A DNA stretch of 45,747 bases from Chloroflexota bacterium (lineage in GTDB: Bacteria > Chloroflexota > Limnocylindria > QHBO01). The stretch lies in assembly GCA_013816405.1 (NCBI GenBank), contig JACDEL010000013.1:1-45747 (forward strand), read 5' to 3'. Below the pieces are notes generated by a model. It saw only the letters and a program-made list of their open reading frames with translations, made no database searches and was not told where the DNA came from. Below are positions 25,007 to 31,297 of this stretch, in pieces; positions within the stretch are counted from its first letter, which is position 1; each line of letters starts with the position of its first letter. Position numbers and translations under genes: made by a program.

Positions 25007-26731
25007 ATGTTCCTGCCTACGGCGACCGATGGTCGTCCAGCTAGGTCGCCCAATTTGGAACACGAGGTCCCAGCGGGGAAACGACGACACTCACCGGCCG
25101 GCCGGTGGGCCGGCCTCCGCTCGCCGGCGGCCATCGTCCTCGCGATCGTCACCTGCCTGGCGGTCGTCCTCGGCATCGTGGTCGTCTCCCAGGTCGGAGA
25201 GCAGGTGGCCAGAGAGGCCGAGTCTCAGCTCGAGAACCATACGGCTGACCAGTCCGCTGCGCTGGAGGAGCTCATGGCGGGAGTCTCCCGCGACGTTCGT
25301 CTGGCCGCACGAAACGTCGTCTTCGCCGAGGCCCTGGCAGCCACCTCCGGACAATTGCTGACGCCCAACCGCCGGCTCGTCGAAGCGGCCATCATCTATC
25401 TCGGCAAGCGGTACCGGGTAGACGAGATCTGCCTCATTCGAGCGGACGGGCGGGAGACGGCCCGCTGGGTCAGTGGAAAGGGCATTGCTCCGGTGACCGA
25501 GCTGTCCGCCGACGAGCGCCTGGACAATCCGGCTTTCATTCCGACCATGTCCCTCCCCGATGACGGGTCCTACCAATCCGATCCGTATGTGTCGCCCGAC
25601 GCGAACCGCTGGGTCATCGGTGTTGCGACGCCCATCGTCCTCGCAACTGGTGAGCACGCCGGCGTTCTTCACTTCGAGATCCCGATCCAGAGATTCGAGC
25701 ACGAGCTGACTGGAAGGATGTTCGGCGGCTCAGGCTACGGCATGCTGCTCGACCGCTCAGGTCACCTTCTCTTTGGCCCACAGCTTGCCGACTTTCGATC
25801 TGCACAGGGCCTGCCGACCGATCCGAGGTCTGCGCCGTTTCCGGTGGCTGGCGTATCGGGCTCCCTCTCATGGCGGCAAGCCGTCGCCACGATGGTCGGC
25901 GGGAATCTCGGCAACGTCTCGTTCGTCGACGGCGGGGTCTCGTTCCGGGCGAGCTACCGTGTGATCCCGAGCTCGGACCGGATCGTGGCCCTCGCCAGCC
26001 CGACCGTCGAGCTGTACGCAAACGCTGATAGAGATCGGCTGATCCTGGGGATCACCGTCGGGCCGCTCTTCCTGCTGATCATCCTTGTCAGCGGGTTCTT
26101 CACCAGCCGGCTGTCGGGCGCAAACCGCAGCCTCGCGAGCACCAACCAGCTCCTCGGCGAGACGAGCCGCGCGCTCGCTCACCAGGCCATGCATGACGCC
26201 CTGACGGGGCTGCCGAACCGCGTCCTCTTCCAGGACAGGCTGCGTCATGCGCTGGACCGCGCTCGGCGGCCGCGGCCGGAAGATGGAGCCTGCCAGGCCG
26301 TCCTCTTCCTCGATCTGGACAACTTCAAGCTGATCAACGACACCATGGGCCACCCGACCGGCGACGAGCTGTTGGTGGCGGTCGCGGAAGGCATCAATGC
26401 TTCCCTGCGCCCGGGGGACACCGCCGCGCGGCTTGGTGGCGACGAGTTCACCGTTCTCCTGGAGAACGTGACGGAGGCTGAGGCCCGCGTGGTTGCCGAC
26501 CGCGTCCTCGAGCGGCTCCGCCAGCCATTCGTGCTCAACGGGCACGAGGCGAGGGTGTCGGCGAGCATCGGGATTGTCGTCAGCACCTCCGCGTCGGACC
26601 TGCCGGAGGACCTGATGCGAAGCGCCGACACCGCGCTCTGCGAGGCGAAGAGAAAATGGCCGGGACCGCTACGAGATGTTCGATACCGCCATGACGGCTC
26701 GCGTCTGGGATCGGTTGGAGCTCGAGGCTGA
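25007..26731 (+). CDS. Membrane diguanylate cyclase with Cache-like sensor, frameshifted near its 3' end
   Basis: The protein has one helix at about 40-61, an extracellular sensor region (about 62-343, Cache-like), a second helix at 345-364, and a cytoplasmic GGDEF domain. GGDEF is intact at 477-481, with the RxxD inhibition site at 468-471 exactly five residues earlier, so it should make c-di-GMP and be product-inhibited. After EAKRK (residue 550) the frame is lost. Removing one A from the AAAA run at 26653-26656 restores KRNGRDRYEMFD, then a GGDEF-EAL-linker-like LELEADVRRRL, and a stop at 26778-26780. No EAL domain follows. The extra base could be real or a sequencing error. The start ATG 25007 is uncertain. 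Confidence 0.85.
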   Translation: MFLPTATDGRPARSPNLEHEVPAGKRRHSPAGRWAGLRSPAAIVLAIVTCLAVVLGIVVVSQVGEQVAREAESQLENHTADQSAALEELMAGVSRDVRLAARNVVFAEALAATSGQLLTPNRRLVEAAIIYLGKRYRVDEICLIRADGRETARWVSGKGIAPVTELSADERLDNPAFIPTMSLPDDGSYQSDPYVSPDANRWVIGVATPIVLATGEHAGVLHFEIPIQRFEHELTGRMFGGSGYGMLLDRSGHLLFGPQLADFRSAQGLPTDPRSAPFPVAGVSGSLSWRQAVATMVGGNLGNVSFVDGGVSFRASYRVIPSSDRIVALASPTVELYANADRDRLILGITVGPLFLLIILVSGFFTSRLSGANRSLASTNQLLGETSRALAHQAMHDALTGLPNRVLFQDRLRHALDRARRPRPEDGACQAVLFLDLDNFKLINDTMGHPTGDELLVAVAEGINASLRPGDTAARLGGDEFTVLLENVTEAEARVVADRVLERLRQPFVLNGHEARVSASIGIVVSTSASDLPEDLMRSADTALCEAKRKWPGPLRDVRYRHDGSRLGSVGARG

Positions 26732-26810
26732 TGTGCGCCGCCGGCTGGCCGCGCCCGAACCGCGTCCCCGCGCCGCCTGATGGTTCGGCTCCATCCGAGC
26801 GATCCATCCG

Positions 26811-26840
26811 TTGACGGCGCTGGGCCGCCGGGGATAGGCT
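26811..26840 (+). promoter_or_regulatory. Promoter of the cation/proton antiporter gene
   Basis: TTGACG (26811-26816), an 18-nt spacer and TAGGCT (26835-26840) make a good housekeeping-type promoter. The predicted transcript start near 26847 gives a leader of about 108 nt, long for this window. Confidence 0.6.
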
Positions 26841-26864
26841 TGGCTCTGGCGATGGTGTCCGCCT

Positions 26865-26955
26865 AGACGTGGAGACGTCTGAACCGCCCGGTCGGGCTGA
26901 TGGCCCCTGGTGCACATGCAGCCAGGGGCGTCGCGCTACCTGGGGGAGGTTCAGA
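26865..26955 (+). promoter_or_regulatory. Candidate structured 5' leader (riboswitch-like) before the antiporter gene
   Basis: TCTGAACC (26878-26885) is perfectly complementary to GGTTCAGA (26948-26955), which ends directly at start codon GTG 26956 and overlaps the ribosome-binding site GGGGGAGG (26942-26949). This closing helix would enclose two hairpins: GCCC/GGGC (26886-26889 with 26894-26897) and an 8-bp GCCCCTGG/CCAGGGGC stem (26903-26910 with 26922-26929). A competing hairpin, AGACGT (26865-26870) with ACGTCT (26875-26880), shares three bases with the closing helix. This is a three-way junction with an alternative fold that could switch translation. I cannot match it to a known class. 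Confidence 0.55.
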
Positions 26956-28158
26956 GTGGACAACACCTATTTCATTGCGGCGGCGTGGGTCGGCCTCGCG
27001 CTCCTCGCCAGTCTTGTATCGATCCGGCTGGGGATCTCTGTCGCGCTCATCGAGATCGCGCTGGGCGTGGTGGGCGGGAACGTCCTTGGATTGGGCACCA
27101 CTTCGTGGATCGACTTTCTGGCGCTCTTCGGGTCGGTGCTGCTGACCTTCCTGGCCGGGGCCGAGATCGACCCAAGCGCCCTGAGACGCCACCTGGGACG
27201 AGCTCTTGCGATCGGCTCGGTTTCGTTCGCGCTGCCTGCGGCCGCCGCATTCCTCTTCGCCCTCGTGGTGGCTGGCTGGGACCTGCACGCCGCCGAGATC
27301 GCCGGGATTGCCCTGTCCACCACCTCGGTGGCAGTTGTGTACGCGGTCATGATCGAGACGGGTCTCGCAACCCAGGAGATCGGCAAGCTGATCCTGGCGG
27401 CCTGCTTTGTGACCGACCTGGGCACCGTCCTCGCCCTTGGCGTCCTCTTCGCCGAACCCGGTCCCGGTCTGGTCCTGTTCGTGGCCATCACTGGGGCTGC
27501 CCTGCTCATCCTCCCGCGGGTCCTGGCCTGGCTGATCAAGGCCGTGCCCGATCGCGCCTCCGAGCCTGAGATCAAGTTCGTCCTTCTGGTGCTTCTTGCG
27601 CTCGGCGGCCTCGCGACGGCGGCAAACAGCGAGGCCGTCCTGCCGGCCTACCTCATCGGCCTGGCTTTCGCGGGGGTCTTCGTGCGGAGCCGGGTCCTTG
27701 TCAATCGGATGCGCGCCATCGCCTTCTCGCTGCTGACGCCCTTCTACTTCATCAAGGCCGGGCTGCTTGTGTCGCTGCCGGCCGTCGCGGCTGGAGCAGG
27801 GCTCATCGTGATCTTGCTGCTCATCAAGGTGGGAGCCAAGACGATCGGCGTATGGCCCGTGGCCCGATTCTCGGGCATGGCCGTTCGGGAGGCGAGCTAC
27901 ACGACGCTGCTGATGTCGACCGGGCTCACATTCGGGACCATCTCGGCCCTGTTCGGGCTGCGTAACGGACTGATCGACCAGCCGCAGTACACGATCCTGG
28001 TGACCACGGTTATCCTCTCGGCTGTCGTGCCGACGCTGCTCGCGACGACCTTCTTCGAGCCGCAGATCCACGGTTCTGGGGAGCTCGAGGAGGTTGCGGC
28101 GGCCGACGAGATCGACGCGGGCCTGATCCGGCACCCTCGAGTGGACGCGGCGAAATAG
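26956..28158 (+). CDS. CPA2-family cation/proton antiporter (KefB/NapA-like membrane domain)
   Basis: The 400-residue protein has about twelve hydrophobic segments and the monovalent cation:proton antiporter-2 layout, including FLAGAEIDPSALRRHLGRAL and ACFVTDLGTVLALG, whose paired acidic residue region is the likely ion site. The cytosolic TrkA-N domain of full KefB proteins is absent. It probably exchanges Na+ or K+ for protons across the membrane. GTG 26956 is set by GGGGGAGG 6 nt upstream. The gene has its own promoter and a structured leader, so ion- or ligand-responsive control is plausible. Confidence 0.9.
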   Translation: MDNTYFIAAAWVGLALLASLVSIRLGISVALIEIALGVVGGNVLGLGTTSWIDFLALFGSVLLTFLAGAEIDPSALRRHLGRALAIGSVSFALPAAAAFLFALVVAGWDLHAAEIAGIALSTTSVAVVYAVMIETGLATQEIGKLILAACFVTDLGTVLALGVLFAEPGPGLVLFVAITGAALLILPRVLAWLIKAVPDRASEPEIKFVLLVLLALGGLATAANSEAVLPAYLIGLAFAGVFVRSRVLVNRMRAIAFSLLTPFYFIKAGLLVSLPAVAAGAGLIVILLLIKVGAKTIGVWPVARFSGMAVREASYTTLLMSTGLTFGTISALFGLRNGLIDQPQYTILVTTVILSAVVPTLLATTFFEPQIHGSGELEEVAAADEIDAGLIRHPRVDAAK

Positions 28159-28216
28159 GGTCGGGTGACCCTGGCGAGGCTACATTGTTGCCACACGCAT
28201 GAGGACCAGCTGACCG

Positions 28217-28591
28217 ATGAACGGGCAGAAGACCGTTGACGAGTACATCGCCGCCTTCGATGACTGGCGCACAGACGCCATGAAGCGGCTGCGCGAGGTC
28301 GTCAAGGAGGGCGCGCCACACTCCGCCGTGGGCATCAAGTGGGCGCAGCCCGTGTGGGAATGGAACGGACCGATGATCTGGATGAAGGCTTACCCGAAGC
28401 ACGTCGACATCGGCTTCTGGCGGGGCACCGAGATGGATGACCCGAAGAAGGTGCTGACCGGCGACGGCGAGCGGATGCGGCACATCAAGATCACGTCGGT
28501 GGATGACATCCCGGCCGATGCGCTGCGCGAGCTCGTGAAGCAGGCGGTGCAGCTGAACACGGCGAAGGGCAACCCGACGCTCGGACGGTGA
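28217..28591 (+). CDS. DUF1801 family protein
   Basis: The 124-residue protein matches the DUF1801 (YdhG-like) family: VDEYIAAFDDWRTDAMKRLREVV at the start, IKWAQPVWEWNGPMIWMKAYPKHVDIGFWRG in the middle and an end helix region with LRELVKQAVQLN. Function is unknown; the fold is a small alpha/beta domain. TACATT at 28181-28186 is a possible -10 and GAGGA at 28201-28205 a possible ribosome-binding site. Its stop overlaps the next gene's GTG. Confidence 0.9.
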   Translation: MNGQKTVDEYIAAFDDWRTDAMKRLREVVKEGAPHSAVGIKWAQPVWEWNGPMIWMKAYPKHVDIGFWRGTEMDDPKKVLTGDGERMRHIKITSVDDIPADALRELVKQAVQLNTAKGNPTLGR

Positions 28592-29271
28592 AGGCCGGCC
28601 TTGCAGCCGCGGTCCTCGTCATCGGCCTGGGAGGTTGCGGCGCGGCCTCGACCTCATCGGAGGACCGGGAGAGTGCATTGCGATACGTTGCGCTGGGCGA
28701 TTCGTACACCATTGGCACCTCGGTGAGGCCCGCCGAGAGCTGGCCGACCCAACTCGTGGCCCGGGTGCCGGCACTCCAGCTGGTCGGGAACCTGGGCGTC
28801 AACGGCTATACGTCGACTGACCTGATCAATGAGGAGCTGCCGGCGCTGGCCGGGCTGCGGCCGGAATTCGTCACGCTGCTGATCGGCGTCAATGACGTCG
28901 TCCAGGGCGTCCCCGAGGAGCGCTACCGCGCCAACGTGGAGGAGATCCTCGATGCCATGCTCGGGTCGGTCGCGGTGGACCGCGCGCTGTGCATCGCCAC
29001 GCCGGACTATACGGTCACCCCACAGGGGGCAGCGTTCGGGTCGCCAGAGCAGCAGCGGGCGGGGATCGAGCGCGGGAATCAGGTGCTCGCGGAGGCATGT
29101 GCCGCGCGCGACATCGGCTTCGTGCCAGAGGTCTTCGCGGTCTCGCAGGCGGCCGCGAGTGACCGGTCGTTGGTCGCCGACGACGGCCTGCATCCCTCGG
29201 GTGCCCAATACGCGATGTGGGTCGACGCGATCCAGCCGGAGGTCGAAGCCTTGCTCAGAGCGTTCGACTGA
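28588..29271 (+). CDS. SGNH/GDSL hydrolase, predicted lipoprotein
   Basis: The 227-residue protein starts with a short lipoprotein signal ending in LGGC(17), so it should be anchored outside the membrane after Lgt processing; lgt is in this window. The SGNH blocks are ALGDSYTIG with the nucleophile Ser, GNLGVNG, LLIGVNDV and DDGLHPSG with catalytic Asp/His. It is probably an esterase or lipase; the substrate is unknown. The GTG start overlaps the DUF1801 stop (GTGA). Its stop overlaps the next small ORF. Confidence 0.9.
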   Translation: MKAGLAAAVLVIGLGGCGAASTSSEDRESALRYVALGDSYTIGTSVRPAESWPTQLVARVPALQLVGNLGVNGYTSTDLINEELPALAGLRPEFVTLLIGVNDVVQGVPEERYRANVEEILDAMLGSVAVDRALCIATPDYTVTPQGAAFGSPEQQRAGIERGNQVLAEACAARDIGFVPEVFAVSQAAASDRSLVADDGLHPSGAQYAMWVDAIQPEVEALLRAFD

Positions 29272-29537
29272 TGACCACAGTCACCGAGGCGGCACGAGCA
29301 GCAGTGCCCATCAAGCCGAATCCACCTCGGCGCGTCCCGTTTGGGCCATTTCTCGTCTCAACCTATTGGAGCGCGCCGGACATCGCTCTGGCGGGGTTCG
29401 CCTTGGTCCTTGGCCTGCCCGTAACCCTCGTCGGCCTGCTCTTCATCCCTCCCCAAATGGTGCGCAAGCCGAGGCGTTCGAATCCGACGCGCCCTGGTCA
29501 TCTGAGCTCGAGAGCGGTACGAAGGCGCGGCTCTTAG
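29271..29537 (+). CDS. Small single-helix membrane ORF whose tail is repeat-encoded
   Basis: This 88-codon ORF begins with an ATG overlapping the SGNH stop. It encodes a Pro-rich N terminus (PIKPNPPRRVPFGPF) and one hydrophobic helix (about 37-60). The last 17 residues come from the first copy of the 59-bp tandem repeat, and the stop is inside it. I recognise no family. The helix and overlap favour a real gene; the repeat may have replaced the original 3' end. Confidence 0.45.
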   Translation: MTTVTEAARAAVPIKPNPPRRVPFGPFLVSTYWSAPDIALAGFALVLGLPVTLVGLLFIPPQMVRKPRRSNPTRPGHLSSRAVRRRGS

Positions 29538-29611
29538 TTCACCCGACGCGCCCTGGTCATCTGAGCTCGAGAGCGGTACGAAGGCGCGGCTCTTAGTTCA
29601 CCCGACGCGCC
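29484..29611. repeat. Perfect 59-bp tandem duplication carrying a hairpin
   Basis: Two identical 59-bp units occupy 29484-29542 and 29543-29601, followed by the first 10 bases of a third. Each unit can fold into a 12-bp stem: TGAGCT + GAGAGC pairs with GCTCTT + AGTTCA (one G-T in each half, one bulged C), with a 14-base loop; positions 29503-29541 and 29562-29600. Perfect identity implies a recent duplication. The unit has no T-tract and no terminal target duplication that I can see. Confidence 0.9.
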
Positions 29612-29646
29612 GCCAAGCCCTTCTAGACCTAGGCCCCGACAACTCA

Positions 29647-29660
29647 GACGCCTAGGCGTC
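29647..29660. repeat. 14-bp perfect palindrome
   Basis: GACGCCTAGGCGTC reads the same on both strands. It lies in the non-coding stretch between the tandem repeat and gltX, next to another CCTAGG. It could be a protein-binding site. CTAG is expected to be rare in GC-rich DNA, yet three occur at 29623-29656. Confidence 0.6.
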
Positions 29661-29699
29661 CGGGAAGGAGTCATCGGCCGCCAGCGCTGCTGTCGCGTT

Positions 29700-29726
29700 C
29701 GTTCGTGCAGCACGGCTGCACGAACG
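29700..29726. repeat. GTTCGTGC-type dyad upstream of gltX
   Basis: GTTCGTGCAGC (29701-29711) and GCTGCACGAAC (29715-29725) are perfect inverted arms around ACG; flanking C29700 and G29726 extend the stem to 12 bp. The first 14 bases, GTTCGTGCAGCACG, are identical to 194-207 between sufB and sufD. The site lies about 70 bp before the gltX start. Confidence 0.7.
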
Positions 29727-29779
29727 GTCATGACGCGGCGGGCACCTGCGTGCGCCACCGACTGCCGAGGCCTCCCTGC

Positions 29780-29785
29780 TACCAT
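29780..29785 (+). promoter_or_regulatory. -10-like element of gltX
   Basis: TACCAT ends 10 nt before ATG 29796, giving at most a few leader bases. Confidence 0.45.
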
Positions 29786-29795
29786 CGGGCGACCG

Positions 29796-31280
29796 ATGAG
29801 CACCCCCGATCCGACCAGCATCCGCGTGCGGATGGCGCCCAGCCCGACCGGCTCGCTGCACATCGGGACGGCGCGCACCAGCCTCTACAACTACCTCTTC
29901 GCCAAGCACGTGGGCGGGACGTACGTCCTGCGCATCGAGGACACCGATGTTGCCCGTGGTACCGACGAATGGGAGCGCGACATCATCGACAACCTGCACT
30001 GGCTCGGCATCTCCTGGGACGAGGGGCCGCAGGTGGCGGGGGGCGAGGACATCGGTCCATACGCGCCCTACCGCCAGAGCCAGCGCATGGAGCTGTATGC
30101 GCGCGAGGCCGATCGGCTCCTGGCCAGCGGCGCCGCCTACCACTGCTACTGCACGCCCGATGAGCTCGAGGCCGTGCGCCACGAGCAGGAGCGCAACCAC
30201 GAGGCGCCGCGCTACAACGGACGCTGCCTGCGCCTGAGCGATGCCGACCGCGCCGCCTTCGAGGCCGAGGGTCGCCGCCCGGCGCTGCGCTTGAAGGTCC
30301 CACCGGAGCCAATCCGCTTCGATGACCTGATCCGCGGCGAGGTCGAGTTCGACAACGCGCTGCTGGGCGACTTCGTGATCGTGCGCAGCAACGGGATGCC
30401 GCTCTACCACTTCGTGGTGGTGGTCGACGACGAGGCGATGGAGATCACCCACGTCGTGCGCGGCGAGGACCACCTGTCGAACACGCCCAAGCACATCGCC
30501 CTGATCCGGGCGCTCGGCTACCGGGAGCCGAAGTTCGGGCACATCCCGCTGATCCTCAACCCGGATCGCTCGAAGATGAGCAAGCGCAAGTCGCAGACGG
30601 CGATCACCGCCTATCGCGAGCAGGGCTACCTGCCCGAGGCGATGGTCAACTTCCTCGCCTTCCTGGGCTGGTCGCCAGGAACGGAGGAGGAGATCTTCTC
30701 GCTCGCCGAGCTCGCCGAGCGCTTCGAGATCGGTGAGGTCCACAAGGCCGGCGCGGTCTTCGACAAGGATCGGCTTGACTACCTCAACGGGGTGTACATC
30801 CGATCGTTGGCCGATGGGCAGCTCGCCTACCGCCTGCGCCCGTTCCTGCCAGATGCACTCGATGACGGGATCCTCATGCGCCTGGCTCCGCTGCTCAAGG
30901 AGCGGCTCGTTCGGCTGGGCGATGCCACGGAGCTGGCCGCCTACCTGACCGAGAGCGATTCGCAGGTCGCCGACCTGCATGAACCGGAGCTGCTCCTGCC
31001 GAAGGGGCGGTCAGGCGCCGAGGTTGCAGAGGCGCTGGCTCTCGCGCATGAGGCGCTGGCCGCAGTGCCTGAGCCCGATTTCGCCGCGGGCGAGCTGGAG
31101 GCGATCTGCCGGACCACCGCCGAGGCGCACGGTTGGAAGGCCGGCGACTTCTTCCGGCCGCTGCGGGTGGCGATCACCGGCCGTCTCGTCTCGCCGCCCC
31201 TGTTCGGCTCGATGGAGCTGCTCGGACGGGAACGGACCCTGGCGCGCATCGAGGCGGCACAGGCTCGTCTCAGGGGCTGA
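29796..31280 (+). CDS. gltX: Glutamyl-tRNA synthetase
   Basis: The 494-residue class I synthetase charges tRNA-Glu (and perhaps tRNA-Gln for later amidation). It has the HIGH-type motif in MAPSPTGSLHIGTART and the KMSKS loop in RSKMSKRKS, plus VLRIEDTDVARG and the C-terminal helical anticodon-binding part. ATG 29796 begins the conserved region directly; the longer frame from 29730 would include the palindromic spacer. The next gene starts 17 bp later on the same strand. Confidence 0.97.
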   Translation: MSTPDPTSIRVRMAPSPTGSLHIGTARTSLYNYLFAKHVGGTYVLRIEDTDVARGTDEWERDIIDNLHWLGISWDEGPQVAGGEDIGPYAPYRQSQRMELYAREADRLLASGAAYHCYCTPDELEAVRHEQERNHEAPRYNGRCLRLSDADRAAFEAEGRRPALRLKVPPEPIRFDDLIRGEVEFDNALLGDFVIVRSNGMPLYHFVVVVDDEAMEITHVVRGEDHLSNTPKHIALIRALGYREPKFGHIPLILNPDRSKMSKRKSQTAITAYREQGYLPEAMVNFLAFLGWSPGTEEEIFSLAELAERFEIGEVHKAGAVFDKDRLDYLNGVYIRSLADGQLAYRLRPFLPDALDDGILMRLAPLLKERLVRLGDATELAAYLTESDSQVADLHEPELLLPKGRSGAEVAEALALAHEALAAVPEPDFAAGELEAICRTTAEAHGWKAGDFFRPLRVAITGRLVSPPLFGSMELLGRERTLARIEAAQARLRG

Positions 31281-31297
31281 CGTGGCCACCCGCACAG

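Noticed and set aside
28199-28213. A five-codon upstream frame (ATG to TGA) just before the DUF1801 gene
   Set aside because: It is too short to judge, and overlaps the probable ribosome-binding site; chance explains it.
29474-29500. GTTCGAATCC resembles the T-loop of a tRNA, suggesting a tRNA fragment or attachment site
   Set aside because: The flanking bases do not pair as a T-stem (only one pair), and no acceptor or anticodon arm lies upstream.
29484-29611. The 59-bp unit recalls an integron 59-base element (attC)
   Set aside because: The core sites (GTTRRRY and its inverse) are absent, the stem is in the wrong place, and no integrase or cassette genes are present.
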